DNA of 64,000 nucleotides from Erythrobacter sp. ANT-B3C2 (GCA_001683845.1 LXQI01000009.1:1-64000); one strand, 5' to 3'. Positions 41,108 to 49,775 are shown, counted from the first letter of the stretch. Notes: generated by a model not told the origin, from the sequence alone. Translations and numbers: made by a program.

Positions 41108-42043
41108 TCAGCCCAGCGCACCCAGGCTCCAGAGCAGGATCGACTTTTGCGCATGGATGCGGTTTTCGGCCTCGTCGAACACCACCGACTGCGGCCCTTC
41201 GAACACCTCTTCGCTCACTTCCTCCCCCACATGCGCCGGAAGGCAGTGGAGAAAGAGCGCATTGGGCTTCGCCAAGCGCATCAGGTGCTCTGTTACCTGG
41301 AACGGCGCCATGGCAGCGAGCTTATTGTGCGCATGGGAATGGCCCATCGACACCCAAGTGTCGGTCGCCACGGCATCGGCTCCCTCCACTGCTTCCCGCG
41401 GATCGGCAACGATCACGATCTGCGATCCGGCGGTGCGCGCCTGATCCACAAGCCCAGTATCGGGCAGATAGCCATGCGGCGTGCCGATCCGCACGTTGTA
41501 CCCCATCAGCCCCGCCGCTTCGATGAGCGAATGCAGCACGTTGTTGCAATCGCCCAGCCACGCCAGCTCGAGCCCGCGCAGACCCTTACCATGCTCGACC
41601 AGTGTCAAAAGATCGGCGACAACCTGGCACGGGTGTGAGCGATCAGTCAGGCCGTTGATCACCGGCACTGTAGCGTGGCGTGCCATTTCCTCGATTTTGG
41701 CATGATCGTCGGTGCGCACCATGATCGCATCGGCCATGCGGCTGAGCACTCGCGCCGTGTCGGCGAGCGATTCGCCGCGGCCCAATTGCGTGCTCGCCGC
41801 GTCGAGCACGATGGAGCTGCCGCCAAGCTGGCGAATGGCAAGATCGAAGCTCACGCGGGTGCGGGTGGAATTCTTTGCGAAGATCATCGCCAGCACGCGC
41901 CCGGCCAGCGGCGCATCTCCATCCACTCTTCCCTTCGGCCATCCGCGCCTCGCGACTTTGCGCTCCCGCGCATCGTTGATCATTGCCGTCAGCGCTTCTC
42001 CCCCGGCATCAGCCAGGTCAAGGAAGTGCCTCGGTTCCATCAA
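41108..42043 (-). CDS. argF: Ornithine carbamoyltransferase
   Basis: It converts ornithine and carbamoyl phosphate to citrulline in arginine synthesis. The 311-residue product shows the carbamoyl-phosphate loop STRTRVSFD, the DRSHPCQ segment for the substrate, WLGDCNNV, and [11 protein letters not shown] with the catalytic Cys. The start overlaps argD by 4 bases; argD-argF-hslO are co-oriented. Confidence 0.97.
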   Translation of the reverse strand: MMEPRHFLDLADAGGEALTAMINDARERKVARRGWPKGRVDGDAPLAGRVLAMIFAKNSTRTRVSFDLAIRQLGGSSIVLDAASTQLGRGESLADTARVLSRMADAIMVRTDDHAKIEEMARHATVPVINGLTDRSHPCQVVADLLTLVEHGKGLRGLELAWLGDCNNVLHSLIEAAGLMGYNVRIGTPHGYLPDTGLVDQARTAGSQIVIVADPREAVEGADAVATDTWVSMGHSHAHNKLAAMAPFQVTEHLMRLAKPNALFLHCLPAHVGEEVSEEVFEGPQSVVFDEAENRIHAQKSILLWSLGALG

Positions 42044-43230
42044 GCTGGTTCCGGTAACCGGTAATCGGCCGCTGCAGCGGACAGGCGCTCGAAAAACTCA
42101 TCGATCTCCGCCTCTCCGATCACCAGCGGCGGGAGGAGGCGAAGGGTCCGATCGCCGGCCGCGACGGTGAGCAGCTGGTGGCGGTCGCGCAGGTGTTGCA
42201 TGAAGGGACGCGGCTCGCCCTTCATGCGCAGGCCGAGCATCAGTCCCAGCCCGCGCACCTCTTCGAACAGCTCCGGATAATTCCCGATGAACTGCTCCAG
42301 ACGGCTGCGCAGACGTTCCCCGTTGCTGCGCACTTCGGCAAGGAGGTCATCGTCAGCGATGGCGTCAAGCACCGCATTGCCCGCCGCCATGGCCAAGGGA
42401 TTGCCGCCATACGTGGAGCCATGCGCGCCAAAGGTCATCCCGCGCGCCGCCTTCTCCGTGGCGAGGCACGCGCCGAGCGGAAAGCCGCCGCCAATCCCCT
42501 TGGCCGTTGCCAGAATATCCGGCTCGATCCCATAATGCTCGTAGGCGTAGAGCGTGCCGGTACGGGCAACGCCCGTCTGCACTTCATCGAGGACGAGCAA
42601 CAGATCGTGCGCGTCGGCCAGTTCGCGCAAGCCGCGTAGGAAGGCTGGCGAGGCAACCCTTACGCCACCTTCGCCCTGGATCGGCTCGACTAGGAACCCC
42701 GCTGTCTGAGGTCCGATAGCCGCCTCGGCAGCGGCAAGATCGTCGAACTCGACGTAGCGGAAGCCGGGCAGAAGCGGGACGAAACCCTTGTGCATCTTAT
42801 CCTGGTTCGACGCGCTGATCGTGGCCATCGTCCGCCCGTGGAAGGCCTGGTCGAAGGTGATCAGCTCAAACCGCTGCGGATCGCCCCCGGCCTGATGATA
42901 GGCCCGAGCGGTCTTGATCGCGGCTTCCACTGCCTCCGCGCCGGAGTTGGTGAAAAACACGGTATCGGCAAATGTGCTCTCGACCAGGCGCCGCGCTAGC
43001 CGCTCCTGCTGCGGGCTGCCGTATAGGTTCGACACGTGCATCAGGGTCGCAGCCTGCTGCTGGATCGCACCGATCAGGCCCAAATGCGAATGACCCAGCA
43101 GGTTGACCGCAATGCCAGCGGCGAAATCGAGGTAGCGTGTGCCGTCTTCCGATATCAGGTGGCAATGCTCGCCCCGAACGGGCCGAACCTCGCAACGCGG
43201 ATAGACAGGCATCAGAGGGGATATTGACAT
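42040..43230 (-). CDS. argD: Acetylornithine aminotransferase
   Basis: This PLP enzyme makes N-acetylornithine upstream of argF. The ATG at 43230 follows GGAGG and gives 396 residues. Family marks: [61 protein letters not shown] and the PLP lysine in [14 protein letters not shown]. It overlaps argF by 4 bases, so the pair is translationally coupled. Confidence 0.95.
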   Translation of the reverse strand: MSISPLMPVYPRCEVRPVRGEHCHLISEDGTRYLDFAAGIAVNLLGHSHLGLIGAIQQQAATLMHVSNLYGSPQQERLARRLVESTFADTVFFTNSGAEAVEAAIKTARAYHQAGGDPQRFELITFDQAFHGRTMATISASNQDKMHKGFVPLLPGFRYVEFDDLAAAEAAIGPQTAGFLVEPIQGEGGVRVASPAFLRGLRELADAHDLLLVLDEVQTGVARTGTLYAYEHYGIEPDILATAKGIGGGFPLGACLATEKAARGMTFGAHGSTYGGNPLAMAAGNAVLDAIADDDLLAEVRSNGERLRSRLEQFIGNYPELFEEVRGLGLMLGLRMKGEPRPFMQHLRDRHQLLTVAAGDRTLRLLPPLVIGEAEIDEFFERLSAAAADYRLPEPA

Positions 43231-43261
43231 CTCATGCCTCCTGGCACGCCTTAGGTACAAA

Positions 43262-43298
43262 TAACGCGGGCGGCCCTCTCATCAAGGACCGCCCGTCG
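43262..43298 (-). terminator. Intrinsic terminator of the cold-shock gene
   Basis: On the minus strand GGGCGGTCC pairs with GGGCCGCCC (plus 43286-43294 and 43268-43276), with one G-U pair and a ~9-base loop, followed by CGCGTTATTTG. It lies between the cold-shock gene and argD, so argD probably has its own promoter downstream of it. Confidence 0.65.
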
Positions 43299-43359
43299 CG
43301 CCTATGTATCGATCGAACCGGAAACCTGGATTGCCGGGCACAGGAAACCGGCTTGCCGC

Positions 43360-44148
43360 TCAGCCCTGTGCGGGTACCAAGTTGACCGCCGAGTACTTGC
43401 CTCGGCGATCGACCTCGAGATCGAACTCGAACCGATCGCCCTCATTAATTCCGGCCAGCCCCGAGCGCTCCACGGCGCTGATATGGACGAAAGCATCTTC
43501 CTTGCCGTCATCCCGGGTGATAAAGCCGAAGCCCTTCATAGCGTTGAAGAACTTGACCGTTCCCGTCGCCTTGTCGCCCGTCAGCTGCCGCTGCTGGGCA
43601 CCACCTGCGCTGCCGCCACTCGGACCAGCGCCGGCACCAGCACTCGGACCCGCCCTCTGGTCCACCGGGATCACATCGCCCACGACTTGCAGGTCGGCAG
43701 CCGAAATCTTCCCGCCGCGATCTACCAGGTTGAAGGCAAGCTCCTGCCCTTCGGCAAGACCTTCCAGCCCAGCCCGCTCCACCTGACTAATATGGACGAA
43801 CACGTCATCGCCGCCTTCATCGCGCTGGATGAAGCCAAAGCCCTTCTGCGAATTGAAAAATTTGACCTTGCCTTGGCCGGTACCGACAACCTGCGCCGGC
43901 ATCCCGCCAGCGCCGCCGCCGCCGCCAGCCCGCGGGCCGCCGCGTCCGGCACCACCGCCGAAGCCGCCCCCGCCCCGAGATCCGCCGCTATCACCGGAAC
44001 CGCCAAAGCGATCACCACCACCGCGCCAATCGTCTCCGCCGCCGCCGAATCGAGGCGGGCCATTGTCCGCGAACGGGTCGAAGTTGTCTTCGCCGAAACC
44101 GTCCCGCTTGTCGCGCCCCCGGCCGCGACGCCCTTTATCGTAACCCAT
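43360..44148 (-). CDS. Double cold-shock-domain protein with Gly/Arg-rich N-terminus
   Basis: The 262-residue product has two cold-shock domains. The first, near residues 90-155, has [18 protein letters not shown] and DDVFVHIS; the second, near 193-258, has [18 protein letters not shown] and DAFVHIS. Both RNP1 and RNP2 aromatic sets are intact. The N-terminal ~85 residues are Gly/Arg-rich ([21 protein letters not shown]), likely disordered and RNA-binding. Double cold-shock proteins are common in Alphaproteobacteria and act as RNA chaperones; the RGG-like tail is notable. Confidence 0.93.
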   Translation of the reverse strand: MGYDKGRRGRGRDKRDGFGEDNFDPFADNGPPRFGGGGDDWRGGGDRFGGSGDSGGSRGGGGFGGGAGRGGPRAGGGGGAGGMPAQVVGTGQGKVKFFNSQKGFGFIQRDEGGDDVFVHISQVERAGLEGLAEGQELAFNLVDRGGKISAADLQVVGDVIPVDQRAGPSAGAGAGPSGGSAGGAQQRQLTGDKATGTVKFFNAMKGFGFITRDDGKEDAFVHISAVERSGLAGINEGDRFEFDLEVDRRGKYSAVNLVPAQG

Positions 44149-44297
44149 GAACCGAACGTACCCTTATTCTCGCCCTTGCCATAGCCGGGGACATCGATGT
44201 CTTGCCAGCCGGGAGCGATGGAAACTGCCCCGCCACTCCAGTGCGCGCCTATAGCCCAGATCATCCTACTGTGCGAACAATTTAAGATGACGCCTGA

Positions 44298-44945
44298 GTG
44301 ACCGCATTGTTTGCAGGAGAGACCCTCTTGTCGCCGACCGCCGTTGCGCAGAACGGCGCGGAGAGGGACCACATTCTCGCGCTGCTCTCGGATGCTGCGG
44401 CGTGGGCCACCGTGCTCACGTTGATCGTGCTCGAAAGTCTCATAATAGACGATCTGAGTTCCATTGCCATCTGTCGAACAAGCTGCCTCCAGAGCATCCG
44501 GCAATCGCCCGCATGGTGGGCCCGCTGCTGGCGCTAGGATTGCGAATCGGCGTGCTGTTCTGATCAGCTGGCTGGTAACGCTTCAGACTCCACGCGCCGA
44601 TCATGCTCGACATTGATTTTTCGATCCCGATCCGGCGGCGGTCGGGATGACTGACGAGCTGCAGATCATGGTCACCGCCGTCGTGATCACCGCCCTGATG
44701 ATGCTGGCTGCCGCCGCCGACCCCCTGTCGCGGTTCAGCGAGCGCAACCCGGCTCTCGTCATGCTGGCACTTGCCTTTCGGTGATCGGATTGATGCCGAC
44801 AATAGACAGCTTTGGCTTCCACGTTGCCAAGGGCTATATCTGCGCGACTATGGCGCTTACTCAGGGGTCGAGATGCTCAATATTTCCAAGTGCAGACGCA
44901 GCGGGCGTTCAGCCCGGACCGCTGGCGGACCCGTCAGGCAGAACG
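44298..44945 (+). pseudogene. Decayed terC-family membrane protein gene
   Basis: Conserved TerC segments are found in order but in different frames. LSDAAAWATVLTLIVLESLI is followed by a shift into KLPPEHPAIARMVGPLLALG then LRIGVLF, another shift into LISWLVTLQTP, a deletion of roughly 60 residues, then GMTDELQIMVTAVVITALMM and SRFSERNPALVMLALAF, and after a further shift IDSFGFHVAKGYICATMA. These match TerC helices 1-3 and 6-7. With several frameshifts, stop codons and an internal deletion, a functional product is very unlikely. Confidence 0.75.
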
Positions 44946-44955
44946 GGCCCGCGGA

Positions 44956-45396
44956 ATGAGCGATTTCCGCCGTGTCTCGGACAACTTCTGCGTTAGCCCA
45001 CAGATCACCGAGTCAGATGTGGCAGAGGCCAGCACGCGCGGCTTTGCCATGGTGATCAACAACCGCCCCGAGGGCGAGTCCGCCGACCAGACACCTGGTC
45101 AGCGTGTCGAACAGGCTTGCCGGGCAAGCGGCCTCGCCTACCTGTCCATTCCGATATCACATTCAGGGTTCAGCGCGCCGCAAGTCGCCGCGATGACCGA
45201 TGCGCTTCGGGCGGCTGATGGGCCGATCCTGGCCTACTGCCGCTCCGGCACCCGCTCCACGTTCCTCTGGGCGCTCGCGCAAGCGAAATTGGGGCAGGAT
45301 CTGCCCAAAATCGCCACGGATGCCGCTCGCGCGGGGTACGATATCTCCCCGATCAAGCCACTGATGGACATCTTTGCCGCGCAATCTCTCGACTGA
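44956..45396 (+). CDS. TIGR01244 family phosphatase/sulfur-transferase-like protein (BLH type)
   Basis: The ATG at 44956 gives 146 residues. The family pattern is complete: FRRVSDNFCVSPQITESDV, VINNRPEGES, YLSIPISHSGFSAPQV and the active loop AYCRSGTRSTFLWALAQA with Cys95, similar to dual-specificity phosphatase loops. In other bacteria the domain is fused to a beta-lactamase-like sulfur dioxygenase (BLH), so a role in sulfide or persulfide handling is possible; here it stands alone. It begins directly after the decayed terC gene. Confidence 0.92.
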   Translation: MSDFRRVSDNFCVSPQITESDVAEASTRGFAMVINNRPEGESADQTPGQRVEQACRASGLAYLSIPISHSGFSAPQVAAMTDALRAADGPILAYCRSGTRSTFLWALAQAKLGQDLPKIATDAARAGYDISPIKPLMDIFAAQSLD

Positions 45397-45432
45397 AACA
45401 CCCGCTGGCCGGACACTCCACGAACTTACAAG

Positions 45433-45463
45433 AAAAAGGGCCGGAGGATCGCTCCCCCAGCCC
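45433..45463 (-). terminator. Strong intrinsic terminator of the OmpA-like gene
   Basis: On the minus strand an 11-bp stem (plus 45438-45448 with 45453-45463, two G-U pairs) has a GCGA loop and is followed directly by TTTTTCTTG. It is the cleanest rho-independent terminator in the window. It lies between convergent genes and may serve the plus-strand gene less efficiently, since that side lacks a U-tract. Confidence 0.85.
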
Positions 45464-45489
45464 CTTCTCTGATTGCCTGATTGCGCGGG

Positions 45490-46617
45490 CTACATGCCCG
45501 AACCTGGACCGTAGGTGATCTCCACCCGGCGGTTCTGCAGCTCGCGTACGCCGTCGGCGGTCGGCACGCGCGGGTTGGCTTCACCAAACGCCTCGCTGCT
45601 GATCCGCGCCGCAGGGATCCCGCGGCTGGTCAGGTAGTTGCGCACGCTCTCGTTGCGACGGGCTGCAAGACCCAGATTGTACTGCACGGTGCCCGAACGG
45701 TCGGTGTAGCCGGCCAGCATGATCGGCGCACTGCCGCAGTTCTGATAGGCCGTTGCGGCGCTGTTGAGGATGCTCGCAGCCTCGGGCGTGATGTTCGATC
45801 GATCCCACTCGAAGAATACGATGTACGGCCCGCTGTTGCACTGCACCATCGGCGGAGGCGGCGGCGGAGGCGGCGGCGGCGGCGGCGGCGGCAGTGGCCG
45901 AGGCGGAGGCGGTGGAGGCGGCGCAACCGCCCTTGAGCCACCGAAGTTCGCGATCAGCGACAGCATCGCGGAGTGAGTCGCCAGCTCGAAATTCGTCGTC
46001 CGCCCAACGGTGTCGACCAGATTGAAAGATTTAGTGTTCAGATAACGGTACTTCAGCCCGATTTCCGCATCGTCCGTCACCGGAACACGCACCTGAACGA
46101 GACCTTGGTAGGCCCAATCGCGATCCGAGTCGCTCAGATACGCATTACGAGCACCAACGGCATAATCGGCCTCAACCCACGCACGGCCAACACCGGCGCC
46201 GAAGGCAATGCCCACGCCATCATTACCGCCAATATCGAACAGTGCGTTGGCCATCGCAGTGATAACCTGAAGCTCACCGTTTACGGGATCGAACGTGCCC
46301 GTCCGCGTGCCGCCTTGGCCATCAAAACCCGTTACGCGAGTGGAACTCGAACGCAGCCGGTCCGGCTCCCATTCCTTGTAAGTCGCTTCGACTTCGGTGC
46401 GGATAAATCCAAAATCGTAGCCGAGCACAGCTCCGAGATCGTAGCCATGATCATGGTCGATCGTAATGGCATCCTCGACGCCCCCGACCCTGACGTCCAC
46501 GTCTTCGGCAATGGAAAGGCCCATATCGATGCCGATATAGGCCTGACCGTCCCTGGCGGTGGCCGGTAGCGCGAACGCAGTCGCTGCTACGGCCATTCCC
46601 AGCGCAATTTTTCGCAT
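45490..46617 (-). CDS. OmpA-family outer-membrane protein with polyproline linker
   Basis: The ATG at 46617, after AAGGGG, gives 375 residues. A signal peptide (MRKIALGMAVAATAFALPATA) is followed by a ~210-residue beta-barrel (AYIGIDMGLSIAEDVDV, GYDFGFIRTEVEATYKEWE, the terminal SLIANFGGSR). A 26-residue linker that is mainly proline (coded by GGC/GGA-type repeats at 45845-45925 on the plus strand) joins it to the peptidoglycan-binding OmpA domain: YIVFFEWDRSNITPEAASIL, GYTDRSGTVQYNLGLAARRNESV. It anchors the outer membrane to the wall. Confidence 0.95.
   Translation of the reverse strand: MRKIALGMAVAATAFALPATARDGQAYIGIDMGLSIAEDVDVRVGGVEDAITIDHDHGYDLGAVLGYDFGFIRTEVEATYKEWEPDRLRSSSTRVTGFDGQGGTRTGTFDPVNGELQVITAMANALFDIGGNDGVGIAFGAGVGRAWVEADYAVGARNAYLSDSDRDWAYQGLVQVRVPVTDDAEIGLKYRYLNTKSFNLVDTVGRTTNFELATHSAMLSLIANFGGSRAVAPPPPPPPRPLPPPPPPPPPPPPPPMVQCNSGPYIVFFEWDRSNITPEAASILNSAATAYQNCGSAPIMLAGYTDRSGTVQYNLGLAARRNESVRNYLTSRGIPAARISSEAFGEANPRVPTADGVRELQNRRVEITYGPGSGM
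45845..45925. repeat. GGC/GGA triplet-rich tract encoding the polyproline linker
   Basis: About 80 bases are built from GGC, GGA and GGT triplets on the plus strand, reading as consecutive Pro codons with few interruptions on the coding (minus) strand. The tract is in frame within the OmpA-family gene and could vary in length by slippage in steps of 3 without breaking the frame. Confidence 0.8.
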
Positions 46618-47016
46618 ATTGATTTCCCCTTCGATCCTGCGCACTCGGCCTTTTAGTCGCAACCGGCTTGGATGCAACAGAACTGCGAGCAGATGCCACA
46701 GTTCCTGGTTCTTGAGACCGGCACTGAACTACTCGCGCTGAGCGCATGCAGGCAAGGGCTGACAGGGCAAATCGTTCCAGCCCCCGGGGGACTGCCTAGG
46801 TCGACTGCGCTGGAATTGCACTGGGTTGTTGCGCAAGTGATACACAATGATGTCGTGACGCCAACATTCCGACAGGAACTCGCCAGGGTGCGTTGGTCGA
46901 TCTGCCCCTAAAGAGATGGCCGGGGCTTGCCGCCCCGATCATCAAGGTGGGTCCGCAGGAGGAACGGAGCAAGTGTCCGACGGAAGGCTGAACCCCTCCG
47001 GTCCTCGACAGACAGA
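46618..47016. other. Non-coding interval between the OmpA-like gene and amtB
   Basis: No gene is supported on either strand; short frames here lack ribosome sites and family resemblance. It must contain the promoter of the OmpA-like gene on the minus strand and the 3' end of the amtB transcript. A CGGGGC/GCCCCG hairpin with a 5-base loop lies at 46921-46937, a possible weak amtB terminator. Confidence 0.5.
46921..46937 (-). terminator. Possible weak terminator after amtB
   Basis: CGGGGC (46921-46926) and GCCCCG (46932-46937) make a 6-bp stem with loop TTGCC. On the minus strand it is followed by GCCATCTCTTTA, a poor U-tract, 80 bases after the amtB stop. Confidence 0.3.
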
Positions 47017-48423
47017 TCAATGATTGTAGGCTCTCTCCCCGTGCTCGGCGATGTCGAGGCCGTCGACTTCGGTCTGCTCAGCCACTCTCAGCCCAAGCAC
47101 CGCCTTAACGATCAAACCGGCAATCAACGTGCCGATGGCGGCCCAGGCGATGGTCACGACGACGCTGTAGACCTGGACGCCGAGTTGCGTGCCGAGCGCG
47201 GTGGAACCGTCTCCCGGCCCGCCCAAGAACGGCTGGTACACCACCGCCGTGCCGATCGCGCCGACGATGCCGCCGATGCCGTGGATGCCGAAGGCGTCCA
47301 ACGTATCGTCATACCCGAACCTGGCTTTCACCTTCGCCACCGCAATGTAGCAGGCCGCGGACGAGACGATGCCCAGCAGCATGGCGCCGAACGGTCCGCT
47401 ATTGCCGGCCGCCGGCGTTACCGCCACAAGGCCGGCAATCACGCCCGAGCAGAAGCCGAGCGACGATCCCCGGTGCCCCACCACCCGTTCGATCACCATC
47501 CAGGTTAGCGCCGCAGCCGCCGTCGCGACGAATGTGTTGATCATCGCAAGGCCGGCCGATCCATCGGCCTCCAGCGCAGATCCGGCGTTGAAGCCGAACC
47601 AGCCCACCCACAGCAGGCCGGTCCCGACCATGGTTAGCGTCATGCTGTGCGGTGGCATGGCCTCGGCGGGGTAGCCTCGGCGCGTGCCAAGCAGATAGGC
47701 CAGCACCAGCCCCGACACGCCGGCATTGATGTGCACCACGGTGCCACCGGCATAATCGAGCGCACCATCCTCGAACAGCAAACCGCCCGTGGCCCACACC
47801 ATGTGCGCGATCGGGAAATAGACGATCGTCAGCCAGATCGGCACGAAGGCCATTACAGCGGAAAACTTCATCCGCTCGGCGGTCGCGCCCAGGATCAGCG
47901 CCGCTGTGATGGCGGCGAAGGTCATCTGGAAGCTGATGAAGACGTATTTGCTGATCACCTCGTCGGAGAAGGTGGCGGCGGTGCTGCTCGCATCGGTGCC
48001 GGAAAGGAAGTAGCTGCCTCCGCTGACGAACAGGCCAATCGTCCCCTCGTAAGTGGTATCCCCGAAGGCCAGCGAATAGCCCCACATCACCCACACCAGC
48101 ATTGCCAGCGCGGCGGTGGCGCCGATCTGGGTCATGGTCGAGAGCATGTTCTTCGAGCGGGTGAGGCCGCCATAGAACAGCGCGAGACCCGGCAGGATCA
48201 TCAGCAGCACCAGGACAGTCGCGGTCATCATCCAGGCATTGTTGCCGGGGTTGGGAATGGCAGCGACCCCGGTCACGACCTCGGTCGCGGCGGCAATGGG
48301 AGAGCCGGCCGCTTCGCTTGCGGCGTCAGTCGCGGCGGCGGCGGCCTGGGCGGCCCAGGCGGTGGTCGTGGTGAACAGCGCGGCCCCCGACGCGCCGATC
48401 CTGTAGATAGCCTTGCGGATCAT
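47017..48423 (-). CDS. amtB: Ammonium transporter
   Basis: The ATG at 48423 gives 468 residues with a signal-like N-terminus and 11 membrane helices. Amt signatures are present: GLALFYGGLTRSKNML, YSLAFGD, VVHINAGVSGLVLAYLLG with the first pore His, VGWFGFNAGSAL, GFCSGVIAGLVAVTPAAG and FGIHGIGGIVGAIGTA with the second pore His. The gene lies 25 bases downstream of glnK and is co-transcribed with it under nitrogen control from the sigma-54 promoter at 48835-48850. GlnK is expected to plug the channel when nitrogen is plentiful. Confidence 0.97.
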   Translation of the reverse strand: MIRKAIYRIGASGAALFTTTTAWAAQAAAAATDAASEAAGSPIAAATEVVTGVAAIPNPGNNAWMMTATVLVLLMILPGLALFYGGLTRSKNMLSTMTQIGATAALAMLVWVMWGYSLAFGDTTYEGTIGLFVSGGSYFLSGTDASSTAATFSDEVISKYVFISFQMTFAAITAALILGATAERMKFSAVMAFVPIWLTIVYFPIAHMVWATGGLLFEDGALDYAGGTVVHINAGVSGLVLAYLLGTRRGYPAEAMPPHSMTLTMVGTGLLWVGWFGFNAGSALEADGSAGLAMINTFVATAAAALTWMVIERVVGHRGSSLGFCSGVIAGLVAVTPAAGNSGPFGAMLLGIVSSAACYIAVAKVKARFGYDDTLDAFGIHGIGGIVGAIGTAVVYQPFLGGPGDGSTALGTQLGVQVYSVVVTIAWAAIGTLIAGLIVKAVLGLRVAEQTEVDGLDIAEHGERAYNH

Positions 48424-48448
48424 GCTGTTGCCCCTCTTGCAAGCGCGC

Positions 48449-48787
48449 TCACAGCGCATTGTCGCCGGTCTCGCCGGTGCGGATACGGGTGGTCGAGACG
48501 AGATCGAGCACGAAGATCTTCCCGTCGCCGATGCTGTCCGTGCTGGCGACCTGCTGGATGGCCTCGATCACCTGCGGCGCCAACGCGTCGCTGGCTGCGA
48601 TTTCGAGCTTCACCTTGGGCAGCATGTTGGTCGAATATTCGGCGCCGCGGTAGATTTCGGTCTGCCCCTTCTGGCGGCCGAAGCCCTTGACCTCCGAGAC
48701 GGTCATGCCCGCCACGCCGATAGCGCCAAGCGCTTCGCGCACCTCGTCGAGCTTGAATGGTTTGATAATGGCGATGATGAATTTCAT
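48449..48787 (-). CDS. glnK: PII nitrogen regulatory protein
   Basis: The ATG at 48787 (after GGGGG) gives the canonical 112 residues. The T-loop QTEIYRGAEYSTNMLPK contains Tyr51, the site uridylylated by GlnD. The C-terminal signature DGKIFVLDL and VVSTTRIRTGETG-like segment (here LVSTTRIRTGETG) is intact. It is the first gene of glnK-amtB, so GlnK is more apt than GlnB. It controls AmtB and reports 2-oxoglutarate and ATP/ADP status. Confidence 0.96.
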   Translation of the reverse strand: MKFIIAIIKPFKLDEVREALGAIGVAGMTVSEVKGFGRQKGQTEIYRGAEYSTNMLPKVKLEIAASDALAPQVIEAIQQVASTDSIGDGKIFVLDLVSTTRIRTGETGDNAL

Positions 48788-48834
48788 GCCGAACCCCCGT
48801 TCTTCACCGGGCGATCCCGGCTGAGGGTCAAACA

Positions 48835-48850
48835 AGCAATCAGCGTGCCA
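48835..48850 (-). promoter_or_regulatory. Sigma-54 (RpoN) promoter of glnK-amtB
   Basis: On the minus strand the sequence is TGGCACGCTGATTGCT, with GG and GC separated by exactly 10 bases, matching the -24/-12 consensus TGGCACG-N4-TTGCW almost perfectly. It lies ~48 bases before the glnK start codon, leaving a short untranslated leader of about 37 bases. This predicts activation by an NtrC-type enhancer-binding protein under nitrogen limitation. Confidence 0.88.
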
Positions 48851-48931
48851 AGCCTGCCGATGATCGTTTTACGATCCGGAAAAGTGACAATCCAGCAGCC
48901 GGCACGGAAAACTTGCCAAGCTTCTACGCAG

Positions 48932-48950
48932 CTGCCCAAAGTTTGGGCAG
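48932..48950. promoter_or_regulatory. Perfect 19-bp palindrome upstream of glnK
   Basis: CTGCCCAAA and TTTGGGCAG are perfect 9-base arms around a central G. It is 82 bases upstream of the sigma-54 -24 element, a common enhancer distance, and 8 bases before the start of the small gene at 48959. It may be an enhancer or an operator of the small gene. Confidence 0.6.
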
Positions 48951-48958
48951 TTAGGTAC

Positions 48959-49141
48959 ATGACAAAGCAGGCATCAGATCTGATAAAGCCAGTTCTGCTT
49001 GACAAGTCTGACTCTGATGTTGCCCTTATCAGCGAAGCTGCTTTGATTATCCGCGGTTGGGAGAGGTCCGATCATTGGACCGCGATTCCGGAGGCTGCGG
49101 CAATCTTCAAACTTTATCGCAAGATGAAGCTTACCGTATGA
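48959..49141 (+). CDS. Small hypothetical protein, lower-GC islet
   Basis: A 60-residue frame begins at an ATG with only a weak AGG upstream. The sequence (MTKQASDLIKPVLLDKSDSD, then ALISEAALIIRGWERSDHW) is mostly helical with no known domain. Its GC is clearly below its neighbours, and its 3' end overlaps the convergent HEPN-like gene by 28 bases. It could be a partner of that gene or spurious. Confidence 0.35.
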   Translation: MTKQASDLIKPVLLDKSDSDVALISEAALIIRGWERSDHWTAIPEAAAIFKLYRKMKLTV

Positions 49142-49620
49142 CCGCTGCGATTTAGTGGCATACGGATCTTCGCCAGCTCGTTATGGACGGCCATCATCTC
49201 CATGGTGGCTTTCTCAAGCTCAGGTATTGAATATCGGCTTTGTCGATATACGATACCGTTTTTCAGTTCGGATCGGCCAAAGATCAGCTTGCCGTTGCTA
49301 AGCTGCCCCTGGAAGTAGCTGTGCACAATATGGCCCCGAATTTGATGGAGGCGCTTCGCTTCGGACAGATGAGGGCGCAGGAATGCGTGTATTTCACCTA
49401 AAATTTCCTCTGCCTTGAGGTGATCTTTCAATTCATCCACTTTGCGCGAGAATGATGCTGGAAACGGCCCTTGCGATTGGTGCCGGGCCCTAAGGAGTGT
49501 TAGCATCCCTTCGACCTGGAATTCGACAGGGCCCCAGTAGAGCGCGACGCGCGCAATCGCGCGATAACCTCGTTTTTCGTCTTCCTGTGACTGGAACTCC
49601 TGATCCGGATTTATCTCCAT
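49114..49620 (-). CDS. Hypothetical protein with a HEPN-like Rx4H motif, lower-GC islet
   Basis: I chose the ATG at 49620 (AGGG 8 bases upstream; 168 residues); a GTG at 49629 is also possible. The helical sequence contains LHQIRGHIVHSYFQGQL, in which Arg95-x4-His100 followed by SYF is like the catalytic Rx4H motif of HEPN ribonucleases. The rest has no recognised domain. GC content and codon use differ from the surrounding genes, suggesting transfer. It is convergent with the small gene at 48959. Confidence 0.6.
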   Translation of the reverse strand: MEINPDQEFQSQEDEKRGYRAIARVALYWGPVEFQVEGMLTLLRARHQSQGPFPASFSRKVDELKDHLKAEEILGEIHAFLRPHLSEAKRLHQIRGHIVHSYFQGQLSNGKLIFGRSELKNGIVYRQSRYSIPELEKATMEMMAVHNELAKIRMPLNRSGHTVSFILR

Positions 49621-49775
49621 GCCAGACACCCTATAGAGAAAGAAGACGAGGTTCTGCGGCGGATGCTGAAGCTACCACCAAAGCTATACGCAGTCGCGAA
49701 CTGCGCTATCATCGGCGAAGCGGAAGGCGAATTGTCCTAGGTTTTTGTCAGGACAAGCGCGTTCTTGAAAGGATG

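Larger units (their letters stand above)
48788..48958. other. Regulatory interval upstream of glnK
   Basis: It holds the sigma-54 promoter at 48835-48850 and, 82 bases further upstream, the palindrome at 48932-48950. No gene is supported in this part. No NtrC consensus (TGCAC-N6-GTGCA) is evident. Confidence 0.5.

Noticed and set aside
45845-45925. Repetitive GGC/GGA tract considered as a CRISPR or minisatellite array
   Set aside because: No spacers; it is an in-frame polyproline-coding tract within the OmpA-like gene.
46672-46911. 79-codon plus-strand frame between the OmpA-like gene and amtB
   Set aside because: No ribosome site, no recognisable domain and no supporting neighbour; treated as non-coding.
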